Below the pieces are notes generated by a model. The model was not told the origin of the DNA. It saw only the letters and a program-made list of their open reading frames with translations, and searched no databases. Both the position numbers and the translations under genes were made by a program. A stretch of DNA of 14,634 nucleotides from JBFLVQ01 sp040758525 (lineage in GTDB: Bacteria > Acidobacteriota > Blastocatellia > Chloracidobacteriales > JADJPF01). The stretch covers positions 1-14,634 of the forward strand of contig JBFLVQ010000169.1 of assembly GCA_040758525.1 (NCBI GenBank). Reading direction: 5' to 3'. This document shows, piece by piece, positions 6,671 through 14,580 of this stretch. The first letter of the stretch is position 1, and every line of letters starts with the position of its first letter.

Positions 6671-7080
6671 CTAACTAGACCTCCATACATCGCTTGCGCT
6701 ATTTGTACACCAATCGCTGCCGCTTTTGAATTCTCTGCAACTCTGAAATCACCAACATTTAGACTAGCAACCTCATTGTATTGGATCAACGATGCCGGTA
6801 CTCCTTGCTCAGTAAATAGTCGTGTTAATTCTTGCTCTATGGCCTCGCTGATTCGATAACGATCTATGAGTGAAAAACCATGTAACACCAACTCTTCAAT
6901 ATGTAACTCAATAGAATATTGTCCATTGAGAGATAGTGGTATTTCAGTAGAAGTATTAGGTGAAAAATGTCTAGTATCTGGGAGTACAAGCATCTTGCTA
7001 GCTTGATCTTGACTATTGGTAAATTCAGATGAGACACCTGTATTGTCAAGTTTTAGGTCTTTTCCATAATCGTTATTCAT
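6667..7080 (-). CDS. Small conserved eCIS-associated protein, function unknown
   Basis: 137 residues from ATG 7080, whose ATG overlaps the TGA of the ATPase gene (ATGA). This coupling is why I chose it over a TTG two codons upstream. The first 50 residues are polar and look disordered. The rest is an ordered domain with SIELHIEELVLHGFSLIDRY, a predicted helix AIEQELTRLFTEQGVP and the C-terminal signature GVQIAQAMYGGL. I recall similar short proteins beside eCIS ATPase or DUF4157 genes in other bacteria, but cannot name a family or activity. Its position between ATPase and first effector, with a four-base overlap on each side, suggests a role in cargo handling or assembly (inference). No signal peptide, membrane segment or catalytic motif is visible. 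Confidence 0.85.
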   Translation of the reverse strand: MNNDYGKDLKLDNTGVSSEFTNSQDQASKMLVLPDTRHFSPNTSTEIPLSLNGQYSIELHIEELVLHGFSLIDRYRISEAIEQELTRLFTEQGVPASLIQYNEVASLNVGDFRVAENSKAAAIGVQIAQAMYGGLVR

Positions 7081-9047
7081 ACCCAACCTCTAATCTCAAT
7101 CTCTGTTGGCAACTTCTCTAACTTGGCATATTCAGTATTGGCAGCGCGCAGTAAATGCAGCATTCGTACTGGTTCATTTGCATCTGCAGCGAGAAAAGCA
7201 GCATTGAGAGCGATATTGCGAATGTTTCCTCCTGTCACATTTAGTCGTGCCAGCTTGTTTATATCTAGATTTTCAGTAGGTGTATTAGATGGAAAGACAC
7301 GACGCCAGATCTCAGCACGTTGTGCAACATCTGGAAAAGGAAATTGCACAATGAAACGGATACGACGTAAGAAAGCCGTATCTAGCGCTGTCTTCATGTT
7401 GGTAGTTAGAATAGACAGACCACGATAAGTTTCCATACGTTGTAATAAGTAACTTACTTCGATATTTGCATATCTATCATGACTGTCTTTGACTTCACTA
7501 CGTTTACCAAACAGTGCATCTGCTTCATCAAACAGCAATATCGATCCACCTTCTTCTGCAGCTTCAAATACACGTCTTAAATTTTTCTCTGTTTCTCCAA
7601 TATACTTGCTTACTACCTGGCTTAGATCTATACGGTAAAGATCCAGTCGTAACTCATTTGCTAACACTTCTGCCGCCATTGTTTTGCCTGTACCACTGGC
7701 GCCCGCAAACAGCGCACTAATACCAAGTCCACGTGTGCCTTTAGTGGCAAATCCCCAACGCTCATATACCTTGGCGCGTTGTCTAACATGTGCTACAACA
7801 TCGTGTAGAGTATTGCGCTGTGGATCAGGCACAACTAGATCATCCCAACCAGCAACCGCTTCGATACGTTGGGCAAGATCGTCAAGACGTGAGCGCGCTT
7901 GAGTACGACACGAATCCCATAACATCACGCTCAAAGGTTTCTCTCTTCCATTTGATAGGCCACCTTGTAAATGAGCGCTGGCAGCATTAATACCTTGAAC
8001 ACCTAAACTAAATTGCGAGACTAATACTTCCAATTGTCCATCCAATTGAGACGCCAAAGAGCCAAGCGCTTCTTGCCATAAGTATTGTTGTTCGGTTGCA
8101 CTAGGTTTATTGACATCTAGACGAATCACTTGGCGTTTCCATATACGCAATGGCTCACGACTTGCTATTAGCAGCATGCCACGTACATTCTCAATAAAAC
8201 TATATATCGCCCGGCTATTATCCGACTCATCATAATCCAATAACAGCGCACTATTACTAAGCACAGCTTCACGTTCCCATAGGCGAAACAGAGCTTCTCG
8301 TTCAGTTACAACTACTGGAACATCTGCACCGCGTAGAACATGTAATTGCAGTCCCAATGTAGCACAGGCAAAAGCAGCCATTGCCTGCTTGCCTACCTGT
8401 TCATCGCCACAAAGGTGTATAACAGGCCAACCAGGAGCTTCCATTGACCTTGACCAACAATCGACCACTTTTTGCGCTAACTCACGATGTGATAATGGCA
8501 GGCTAGTTGGATGGATAACCCGCTCTATCAATCCCTGCAATCGTATATCTAAATATGAGATGCCTGTTAAATAATGCAGAATGCGTTCATCAATACGTAG
8601 TTGACTGTTGGTTAAGGTATCACCAGTGCCAACTTCAACTAATCGCCAACGACGCAATGGAGCAGTAGGAATAAGCGCACTCCAATGTGCCTCTGGCAAA
8701 ACTGCTAGTGCTAATCCAAAGGTTGGTAATGTACGTTGAGATTCACCTTGTGCAACTGCACAAAGTTGTGCAAAAGTAGAATCAAGCTCTACACCAGCAC
8801 ATAGTAATATCACCTCAAGTTCAAAATTTGATAAACCAAAAGCAGTGCGTAATGTGTCTAAAGATGAAGAGCCAGGAAGAGCTAGCATAGTTTCCTGTAA
8901 CATCTTTTCCACTACACCATCTGAGCTTTTTTCTGGCGCTTGCTGAAGACGCGCAATATGACGATTCAATGTCTCACGCATTGCGAAAAGCCTCGCCATT
9001 AAATAACGCTGATTAGCTTCATGCCAGTTATTCGATTCAGTGCTCAT
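7077..9047 (-). CDS. AAA+ ATPase of contractile injection system (Afp15/Pvc15-like)
   Basis: 656 residues. The C-terminal AAA+ module is complete: Walker A GASGTGKT (449-456), Walker B ILLFDEADALF (503-513), sensor 1 TTN (548-550), arginine-finger region LRRIRF (560-565) and a sensor-2-like GGNIRN (606-611). The N-terminal half resembles a second, inactive P-loop domain: GDEQVGKQ (214-221) has the Gly and Lys but not the GKT/S ending, and LLLDYDESD (268-276) stands where a Walker B would be. Such two-part ATPases occur in Afp, PVC and related eCIS loci, where they support particle assembly or cargo loading; the precise role differs between systems. ATG 9047 overlaps the stop of the Pvc16-like gene (ATGA), and its own stop overlaps the next ATG. 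A cytoplasmic hexamer is likely from the family. Confidence 0.95.
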   Translation of the reverse strand: MSTESNNWHEANQRYLMARLFAMRETLNRHIARLQQAPEKSSDGVVEKMLQETMLALPGSSSLDTLRTAFGLSNFELEVILLCAGVELDSTFAQLCAVAQGESQRTLPTFGLALAVLPEAHWSALIPTAPLRRWRLVEVGTGDTLTNSQLRIDERILHYLTGISYLDIRLQGLIERVIHPTSLPLSHRELAQKVVDCWSRSMEAPGWPVIHLCGDEQVGKQAMAAFACATLGLQLHVLRGADVPVVVTEREALFRLWEREAVLSNSALLLDYDESDNSRAIYSFIENVRGMLLIASREPLRIWKRQVIRLDVNKPSATEQQYLWQEALGSLASQLDGQLEVLVSQFSLGVQGINAASAHLQGGLSNGREKPLSVMLWDSCRTQARSRLDDLAQRIEAVAGWDDLVVPDPQRNTLHDVVAHVRQRAKVYERWGFATKGTRGLGISALFAGASGTGKTMAAEVLANELRLDLYRIDLSQVVSKYIGETEKNLRRVFEAAEEGGSILLFDEADALFGKRSEVKDSHDRYANIEVSYLLQRMETYRGLSILTTNMKTALDTAFLRRIRFIVQFPFPDVAQRAEIWRRVFPSNTPTENLDINKLARLNVTGGNIRNIALNAAFLAADANEPVRMLHLLRAANTEYAKLEKLPTEIEIRGWV

Positions 9048-10402
9048 AGAATCTGTAATAACGGTTTATCGTATTGTTCAGTTGTTGCCTCAAGTGGACT
9101 CTCTGCTCCATCTACCTGAATGCGTACTAGGTAGCTTCCTGCCTTTACCCCACTGATAGGGATAATGATGTTTTCGCTTGCTCCTGGTGGACCTATTGGC
9201 GGGCTTAATGGGATTCTCGAAGCAGCTATAAAACTATAAGATTGCAAATCACTCACTATAGGTGATGGAGGACTCGCCGGTGGTCTGAACTCATTCAAGA
9301 GCAAGACCACACGTTGTGCATCACCTATTGCAGGCTTGACATTAATATTTAGAGTTGCCGATCTAGGCTCACTGCCTGTGCCCTGTAGATTGGAGATTGC
9401 GATTGGTTCAATAATACGTGGGCGTAAAACAAAAGCTGCTATATTCGATTCTATACTCTTATGCGGCAGTGGCGGCAAGCCTAATAACAGTCGATGAATC
9501 ACCTGCACTCCACACACTCCAGCTTGAAGAGTGGCGGGAATCGTTACAATAATCTGGCTATCACTGATATCACTATCTGCTGGTTTTACTTCCATACCGC
9601 CAATATTCACCACGGTATCTTCGCCACGCAGTTGTCTACCAACAATAACCAGGTTGTAACCTTCCAGAATGGGTTGATCAGAGACTATTGGATCACCTGA
9701 TTTAGCTTGAGATTTGATCTGTTCAATAACAGGCTGTTTAAATGGGACAACATAGATATTACGAGCTTTTACAGGCAGTGCAGATTTAGTTGATTGGCGG
9801 CTCTCGATCAATACAACAGAGACTTGATAGACTGCAGTAGGTCGATACTTAGCCTGAAAAGCCGACCACATTCTCGATATCTCTTCTGTAGTTAAGGCCT
9901 GTGGAGAGATCTTAATCTGTTCCACCTGTTCAGCGAGTCCTGAAGTAAAGAGCGCTTGCATTTCAGGTGGCAAACTACTACCACCCACTACGAATGATGG
10001 CGGTGCAAGCGAGCGACGAATTGCCGCACGTGTTAAGACTGGTGTCTCATGCAAGAGTTGCATTCCATAACCTAACAAAATCTCTCCATGAAACTCTTCT
10101 GCTCCATAAGCCGTCAACAAATAATGTAGATCTAATGCAAGCGGTGGATTACTGATACGATCACCATTACCATTTCTAGATGGCAAGCCAACATTACGCC
10201 AACCTGCATTTGTAGTAACTTGATACATGAAGAGATTGAGCCGGCTCTTCTTTTCTGAGTCTAGGGCATCTATACGATCGGGTGGTAGTGCACTGACAAT
10301 TATTTCACCTATGCTGGCACCCACATTATGATCGATCAAACCATTATTGAGCAGATCTTTCAGTACAGCAGTAACAGATGCAAGGGCAAGGGCAGTACTC
10401 AT
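9044..10402 (-). CDS. Pvc16-like (DUF4255) tube-terminator/cap protein with TIG-like C-terminal domain
   Basis: 452 residues. The N-terminal ~200 residues carry the Pvc16_N/DUF4255 pattern: helix ALASVTAVLKDLLN, then DSEKKSRLNLFMYQVTTNAG, NPPLALDLHYLLTAYG, and GYGMQLLHETPVLTRAAIRR. In Afp/PVC this family caps the distal end of tube and sheath, the counterpart of T4 gp3/gp15-type terminators. Residues ~245-310 look like an Ig-like IPT/TIG fold (YNLVIVGRQLRGEDTVVNIG, AGVCGVQVIHRL), followed by a further beta-rich segment to the end (SGVKAGSYLVRIQVDG). The extra Ig-like domains make it longer than a minimal cap and may decorate the outer end of the particle (inference). The start overlaps the upstream stop as TAATG; the stop overlaps the ATPase start as ATGA. 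Confidence 0.93.
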   Translation of the reverse strand: MSTALALASVTAVLKDLLNNGLIDHNVGASIGEIIVSALPPDRIDALDSEKKSRLNLFMYQVTTNAGWRNVGLPSRNGNGDRISNPPLALDLHYLLTAYGAEEFHGEILLGYGMQLLHETPVLTRAAIRRSLAPPSFVVGGSSLPPEMQALFTSGLAEQVEQIKISPQALTTEEISRMWSAFQAKYRPTAVYQVSVVLIESRQSTKSALPVKARNIYVVPFKQPVIEQIKSQAKSGDPIVSDQPILEGYNLVIVGRQLRGEDTVVNIGGMEVKPADSDISDSQIIVTIPATLQAGVCGVQVIHRLLLGLPPLPHKSIESNIAAFVLRPRIIEPIAISNLQGTGSEPRSATLNINVKPAIGDAQRVVLLLNEFRPPASPPSPIVSDLQSYSFIAASRIPLSPPIGPPGASENIIIPISGVKAGSYLVRIQVDGAESPLEATTEQYDKPLLQIL

Positions 10403-11271
10403 TACTTACTCCCTCCACGCTGTTTCAAATAGTCTTGTAAAGAGAGGGATTGAGCAGCAGGTGGTGCAGTTGTGCGAGGTGTTGGTGATGTAGACATAAT
10501 TGCTCTTACATCCACACGACCTATAGTTACTTTAATTGTAGGCAATGGTTGATATGCCACCTTGGTCTGAGATTTTGCCGGTGTAGACAATTCAGTAATT
10601 CTTGCCATCTCCAACTCTGGTGCCATTGTAATAATTGGTCTAACCGGAGATAGATCTTGTCTCTGTGTTATAGGCGATGCGGTTGGCGGCACTATTGTAG
10701 AAGCCTGTATGCTCTTTATGTTGGAAGCTGATTCCATACTTTCCAGGCTCTCAGTGTGTGATGTTTGATTCAAAATACTCGGCTCACTAACAACCGGTTT
10801 AGCCATTGGTTTAAGCAATGGCTGGTCTCTTTGTTCACTGGCATCGACTGGTTTTACCCTATCGATTGGTGTCTGACTGATGGTTGTGTGTACTGATAAT
10901 GGCTGTGAACTGTCTATATCAGATAAGCTCTCTGGTTGTGACACACTCTCTACTTTATCTGTTGATATAGGCTGAATATAAGGTTGTGCAGCGCTATCGA
11001 CAGGATTGGCAACAAATAGATTACTGTTACTAACAGCCTCTCTTTGTAAATTAGGTTGAACAGTTCTATTTGGAATTGGCGTGAAGGTAGTCTCAAACGG
11101 CTTTTCATTAAAAGATTGCCGTTCGTGTACACTTTCTGTCTCAATAGAGAATGGATTGTGTGATACCCCTTCTACAGGAGAAGAAGGCTCAAATAATGAA
11201 GCAAGTCTTGGTTGAACCACTTCTGTACGGCTAAGACTTTTAGCAACGAGATTTTTTAGATAATCACTCAT
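10402..11271 (-). CDS. Disordered eCIS-associated protein with conserved N- and C-terminal motifs
   Basis: 289 residues from ATG 11271, which overlaps the TGA of the upstream gene (ATGA). An upstream TTG/GTG extension of 40 codons would run inside that gene and is unlikely. N-terminus: MSDYLKNLVAKSLSRTEVVQ, a short amphipathic helix plus PRLASLFEP. The middle (~40-240) is rich in Ser, Pro, Thr, Gln and Val without obvious fold and is probably disordered. The last ~50 residues return to order with LPTIKVTIGRVDVRAIM, then a Pro-rich spacer and SLSLQDYLKQR. I recall this end-motif architecture from proteins in the same slot of other eCIS operons, but no named family. It could be a flexible linker, an assembly factor or a ruler; nothing here decides. 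There is no coiled coil or membrane segment. Confidence 0.82.
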   Translation of the reverse strand: MSDYLKNLVAKSLSRTEVVQPRLASLFEPSSPVEGVSHNPFSIETESVHERQSFNEKPFETTFTPIPNRTVQPNLQREAVSNSNLFVANPVDSAAQPYIQPISTDKVESVSQPESLSDIDSSQPLSVHTTISQTPIDRVKPVDASEQRDQPLLKPMAKPVVSEPSILNQTSHTESLESMESASNIKSIQASTIVPPTASPITQRQDLSPVRPIITMAPELEMARITELSTPAKSQTKVAYQPLPTIKVTIGRVDVRAIMSTSPTPRTTAPPAAQSLSLQDYLKQRGGSK

Positions 11272-12002
11272 CTGCCCACCAAGTTTAAATAAACTTGTCT
11301 TCGCCAAGGACTCATATTCAAGATATCTAACTCGCGCCAGCCATAAGCGGAAGCCAACGTATGAACTTCCTTTAAGATACGTTGTGCCCAAGCATTGATT
11401 TCATTCCAAAAGAACGATTCGATATCGAAAATGGCTTGCCATTGATGAGTGCAGGATGGACAGCTAAGAGCAAGTTTTATATCTGCCTGAGGATCAGCTT
11501 GTGCCATACGCTCAACAATGTAGGTAGCCACTTCTGCTGGCAACTGGTCTGTAGTGATCTGCTCACCATTATGCCTAGCGGTTAAAATGCATCGCTTAAG
11601 TAACAATTGCTCCATTATGGCAATATCTTTATGACCGGTGACAGCAACAAGATCTAGACTGTTAGGCAAGCGAAAGTACAGTTCATAACCATCAATATCA
11701 AGCGATAGTTCTACATTTGATCTTGTTTCTGCTGCCACACGTAGATCCCTGGTATTGAAATTTAGTTCCAGTTGTTCATTGCAATGGGAGCATACCGCTA
11801 GGCTCACCATTCTTGCTCCAAATATCCATTCGCGCAATGTGAGCAATCGAGCATCACGCTCACCAATGCTGAGGCTGGCTAGTGTTTCTGCAGATGCTTC
11901 TAGGCAAGCTGCCGCTAGCAGTGTCAGTGCTCGTTGAATAGGTTGCTGGGTCAGACCTATCTCCCAAACATTCAACAGCTCTACAGATGAAAGCGAGCGC
12001 AT
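11268..12002 (-). CDS. Zinc-ribbon baseplate-type protein (T4 gp26-like group)
   Basis: 244 residues. Two CxxC pairs (C71/C74 in CSHC and C181/C184 in CPSC) frame a beta-rich region and can form one zinc site; a further helix-rich tail ends GWRELDILNMSPWRRQVYLNLVG. N-terminal region: helices with LLAAACLEASAETLASLSIGERDARLLTLRE. The combination of a repeated CxxC ribbon, WREL..LNMSPWRR and this position after sheath and tube matches a group usually annotated as T4 gp26-like phage/eCIS baseplate hub or chaperone proteins. That assignment is from memory of the family. ATG 12002 lies 6 bases after the tube stop; the stop overlaps the next start. The gene is part of the structural block and acts in the cytoplasm during assembly. 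Confidence 0.78.
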   Translation of the reverse strand: MRSLSSVELLNVWEIGLTQQPIQRALTLLAAACLEASAETLASLSIGERDARLLTLREWIFGARMVSLAVCSHCNEQLELNFNTRDLRVAAETRSNVELSLDIDGYELYFRLPNSLDLVAVTGHKDIAIMEQLLLKRCILTARHNGEQITTDQLPAEVATYIVERMAQADPQADIKLALSCPSCTHQWQAIFDIESFFWNEINAWAQRILKEVHTLASAYGWRELDILNMSPWRRQVYLNLVGR

Positions 12003-12008
12003 ATGTTA

Positions 12009-12536
12009 TTACAATGGTGGCTCAGTAAAAGTTGGCTCAGATGGTTCAGGCACACTTAAGTCGCGCTCCCATCCTTCATTCTCCAACTTAATATGTTGAA
12101 TCGCTACGGCATTGGCATTGGCATCAAGATCTGGCAGCGCCTGATACTCTGACACCCAGCAACGAAAAACCTTATAAGCAATAGCCAGTTGGCCGGCTTC
12201 ATTGTAGAACTCTATGATGATGTCTTTACGAAAATCTTTCAGGGAAACTTCTGCACCTAGACCGGCGCCAAAATTCCAAATCTTATTAGCCCATTTCTCA
12301 AACTCAGTGTCATGGGTTACACCTCGTTCAAGAGAGATAGCATCGTACTCAGTGCGACCGGGTGATTTTCTACTAGTGCTAGGATCACCGCCTTCACGAT
12401 GTTTAACAACTTCGGTAGTGCGTTTAAGCACGCCGACTTTGCTAATCCCTGCGACATATCTACCGTCCCACTTTACACGAAATTTGAAGTTCTTATAAGG
12501 ATCAAAACGTGTTGCATTTACGCTAAACTGAGCCAT
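12009..12536 (-). CDS. eCIS inner tube protein (T4 gp19 / Afp1-like)
   Basis: 175 residues, the normal size for gp19/Hcp-fold tube subunits. Diagnostic text: NFKFRVKWDGRYVAGISKVG, KRTTEVVKHREGGDPSTSRK, EYDAISLERGVTHDTEFEKW, and near the end NAVAIQHIKLENEGWERD. Hexameric rings of this protein stack into the rigid tube driven out on sheath contraction, with cargo in the lumen or at the spike. ATG 12536 has a GAGAGGAG Shine-Dalgarno directly upstream, 10 bases after the sheath stop. Only one tube gene is seen; Afp and PVC carry two gp19-type genes, so this is the simpler single-tube layout (within the window). The C-terminal Pro/Glu-rich tail (VPEPSEPTFTEPPL) is an addition to the core fold. Confidence 0.96.
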   Translation of the reverse strand: MAQFSVNATRFDPYKNFKFRVKWDGRYVAGISKVGVLKRTTEVVKHREGGDPSTSRKSPGRTEYDAISLERGVTHDTEFEKWANKIWNFGAGLGAEVSLKDFRKDIIIEFYNEAGQLAIAYKVFRCWVSEYQALPDLDANANAVAIQHIKLENEGWERDLSVPEPSEPTFTEPPL

Positions 12537-12546
12537 AGTCTCCTCT

Positions 12547-14157
12547 CTACACTTCTATTTGTCCTGCCAACTGTTGAATTTTAATGATTACGAACTCAGC
12601 CGGCTTAAGCGGCGCAAATCCTACCAGAATGTTGACAATTCCCTGGTTGATATCGTTTTGAGTCGTAGTCTCCTTATCACACTTGACCAAGTAAGCCTCT
12701 TTGGGAGTCTTGCCTTGAAATGCTCCCTGCCGAAATAGGCTCTGCATAAAGGCGCCTACATTAAGCCGAATCTGTGCCCAGAGTGGCTCATCATTAGGCT
12801 CAAAGACTACCCATTTTGTGCCACGATATAAACTCTCTTCAATAAAGAGCGCAGTACGTCTGACAGGAATATATTTCCATTCTGAAGCCAGGCGATCTGC
12901 TCCTTCAACAGTGCGTGCACCCCAAACAACTCGGCCAATAACGGGAAAAGCGCGTAGACAGTTAACTCCTAATGGATTCAATTCGCCATTCTCATCATCG
13001 GTCATTGAGACACTAAGCTGTGGCACACCTATCAATGTCGCATCTTGACCTGCAGGCGCCTTCCATACACCACGTTGAGCATCTGTACGAGCAAATATAC
13101 CTGCTACAGCACCACAAGGAACAAACTCTTCAATCTGATTATCACGTAATAGATTGGGCTGTTTAAGACGTGGAAAGAAGATTGCCGCATAGTTGCTAAC
13201 AGGACCGCTGATTCCTGGAAAGGTGCCGTCACTAAACTCTTTTTTAGCAGTATCCTTCTTAGTCCAATTGCTAGGCGGATCAACTATCAACATTGCCCTA
13301 CGGTTCTTACAATAGGTAACCGCTTCAGCAATCAGGCTGGTAGTTATATCTAATGTAAGCGAGAATGGTGGAATACAGAGTAGATTAAATAGGTCTACTT
13401 TCTCAAGTGCAAAAAGACCTTGCTTTGCCCCTGCTAGACCGGGACCAATGAATTGAGTTTCACTGATATCGCTGCCATCACTGCCACTGTTAGGAGTGGC
13501 TTTAATCGGTGTTGGTACACCAGTAGGTGGACTGCTCAGCGGACTCAATGGTGGACTAGCGAGAGTTATTGTTAGATCTGGTCGCACATTCGAAATTGTT
13601 AAGACGCGTACAAGGCTTGAGTTCTGTTCAAGTACGCGTGGTAGATAACGTGGATTGCTGCTACTGACAGAAACATTAAGAAATTTTTCGCTATTTACTA
13701 CTTGTCCTGTGTTTGGGTTCGTCTCAAAAATTGTTAGATTAAACAGGCTTGTATCAGGACTGGGGGAATCTTTATCTTTTGTATTGTAATCCACCAGTAC
13801 ACTTAAATTATTACCCCATGCGCCAACACTAGCAGCCTCAAGCAAAAGTGTCTCAGCGCCGGCGGGGAGAGATATCTGCGCAGCGGTTGCACCATTGTGT
13901 AGACGAACAATGATAGCTTGAGTGCCGCCATTAAGATAAAAATCCCGTACTGCATAACTTATTGAACTAAGCAGCGACAAGCCACCAAAGATACGTTCAT
14001 AGTCACCGAAATTGTTAATGGTTATAGGATCATTGACCGGCCCGCGCTGGGCGCGACCAATGAACGCAGTGATAGAAGTGGCGACTCCCGTAATTGTGCG
14101 CACACCGCTGGGAATCTCTTCTATATAAACTCCTGGATAAGTAGGTATAGTAGGCAT
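12547..14157 (-). CDS. Contractile tail sheath protein (Afp/PVC-type)
   Basis: 536 residues from ATG 14157. N-terminus MPTIPTYPGVYIEEIPSG is the classic sheath opening, followed by VATSITAFIGRAQRGP. The C-terminal third is the conserved sheath core: VNCLRAFPVIGRVVWGARTV, EWKYIPVRRTALFIEESLYR, WVVFEPNDEPLW and the closing ILVGFAPLKPAEFVIIKIQQ. These C-terminal strands interlock neighbouring subunits in the contractile lattice. Residues ~200-233 are a Pro/Ser-rich surface loop (ASPPLSPLSSPPTGVPTP). The open frame extends 12 codons upstream, but that part is repeat sequence and the Shine-Dalgarno supports 14157. Afp has three sheath genes; here only one occurs, so a uniform sheath is likely. It is probably the first structural cistron after a possible promoter. 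Confidence 0.97.
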   Translation of the reverse strand: MPTIPTYPGVYIEEIPSGVRTITGVATSITAFIGRAQRGPVNDPITINNFGDYERIFGGLSLLSSISYAVRDFYLNGGTQAIIVRLHNGATAAQISLPAGAETLLLEAASVGAWGNNLSVLVDYNTKDKDSPSPDTSLFNLTIFETNPNTGQVVNSEKFLNVSVSSSNPRYLPRVLEQNSSLVRVLTISNVRPDLTITLASPPLSPLSSPPTGVPTPIKATPNSGSDGSDISETQFIGPGLAGAKQGLFALEKVDLFNLLCIPPFSLTLDITTSLIAEAVTYCKNRRAMLIVDPPSNWTKKDTAKKEFSDGTFPGISGPVSNYAAIFFPRLKQPNLLRDNQIEEFVPCGAVAGIFARTDAQRGVWKAPAGQDATLIGVPQLSVSMTDDENGELNPLGVNCLRAFPVIGRVVWGARTVEGADRLASEWKYIPVRRTALFIEESLYRGTKWVVFEPNDEPLWAQIRLNVGAFMQSLFRQGAFQGKTPKEAYLVKCDKETTTQNDINQGIVNILVGFAPLKPAEFVIIKIQQLAGQIEV

Positions 14158-14163
14158 CAATGT

Positions 14164-14169
14164 TCTCCT
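14164..14169 (-). promoter_or_regulatory. Shine-Dalgarno of the sheath gene
   Basis: Minus-strand AGGAGA ends 6 bases before ATG 14157. It fixes the sheath start at the MPTIPTYPGVY methionine and rules out the longer open frame. Confidence 0.8.
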
Positions 14170-14180
14170 ATTTGATACAA

Positions 14181-14278
14181 ATCCAAACTCCAAATTTCAA
14201 AGTCCAAAATTGTTAAAAAGATCTCTGTCCAATGTAAACTGAGATTAACTTTTGGACTTTGGACTTTGGACTTTGGAC
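14181..14278. repeat. Imperfect inverted repeat built from CCAAAGT-type heptamers
   Basis: The right arm (14250-14278) is four tandem copies of a heptamer, ttggact type. The left arm (14181-14209) is a decayed reverse complement. The innermost 12 bases (14198-14209 with 14250-14261) pair perfectly, and the full 29-base arms match at 25 positions. The 40-base loop holds the stop of the upstream small gene and the possible sheath promoter. The left arm has diverged more than the right. Related heptamer repeats are dispersed in many cyanobacterial and Chloroflexota genomes (recalled). Confidence 0.85.
14209..14238 (-). promoter_or_regulatory. Possible sigma70-type promoter for the structural operon
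   Basis: Minus strand: TTTACA (14238-14233), 18 bases, then AACAAT (14214-14209), about 50 bases before the sheath start. It sits inside the loop of the inverted repeat. The -35 match is five of six and the -10 four of six, so this is only a candidate in AT-rich DNA. Confidence 0.25.
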
Positions 14279-14580
14279 TTAGTATTGGCCTTGGACTTCA
14301 TACCAACGCCAGGCTTGTGCTTGAGTATTGCTAAAATTTCTCGCAACTTTCGACGATTGATTCGATAGTGAGAGCGTGAATCCCTCCCTATGCGCTCAAT
14401 CATCAGTCCCTTATCAACAAGATCGGTGAGTGCTTTCTTAATCTCTGTAGTTCGATCTTCAATACTGTGTTGCAAAAACCACCACTCCACAACTCCTTCA
14501 AGGGTATCCTGAGCATCAGGATATTCGACCAAATAGGACAGAATCTCATAAGAAGTTTGACGCTTTGACGGTTTGCACAT
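14245..14580 (-). CDS. Small winged-helix-like protein, possible regulator of the eCIS operon
   Basis: 111 residues from ATG 14580; a TTG four codons upstream is also open but less likely. Residues ~6-85 read as a small winged helix: helix YEILSYLVEYPDAQ, a middle helix EIKKALTDLVDKGLMIE, then a beta wing IERIGRDSRSHYRIN followed by RRKLREILAIL. This is the pattern of MarR/PadR-like or 'replication-control' wHTH domains, where the helix before KGL is the DNA-reading one. The last ~12 residues (SKVQSPKSKS) are encoded by the heptamer repeat and are probably not part of the original protein. It lies immediately upstream of the sheath gene, same strand, 87 bases away. I recall similar genes adjoining eCIS sheaths. 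A regulatory role is inference; it could instead mediate protein contacts. Confidence 0.75.
   Translation of the reverse strand: MCKPSKRQTSYEILSYLVEYPDAQDTLEGVVEWWFLQHSIEDRTTEIKKALTDLVDKGLMIERIGRDSRSHYRINRRKLREILAILKHKPGVGMKSKANTKSKVQSPKSKS

Noticed and set aside
11272..11391. 40-codon N-terminal extension of the disordered protein
   Set aside because: It lies wholly inside the preceding gene; the ATGA overlap at 11271 gives a natural start with the conserved MSDYLKNLV opening.
14158..14193. 12-residue N-terminal extension of the sheath
   Set aside because: It has no Shine-Dalgarno and lies in repeat-derived sequence, whereas AGGAGA precedes the canonical MPTIPTYPGVY start.
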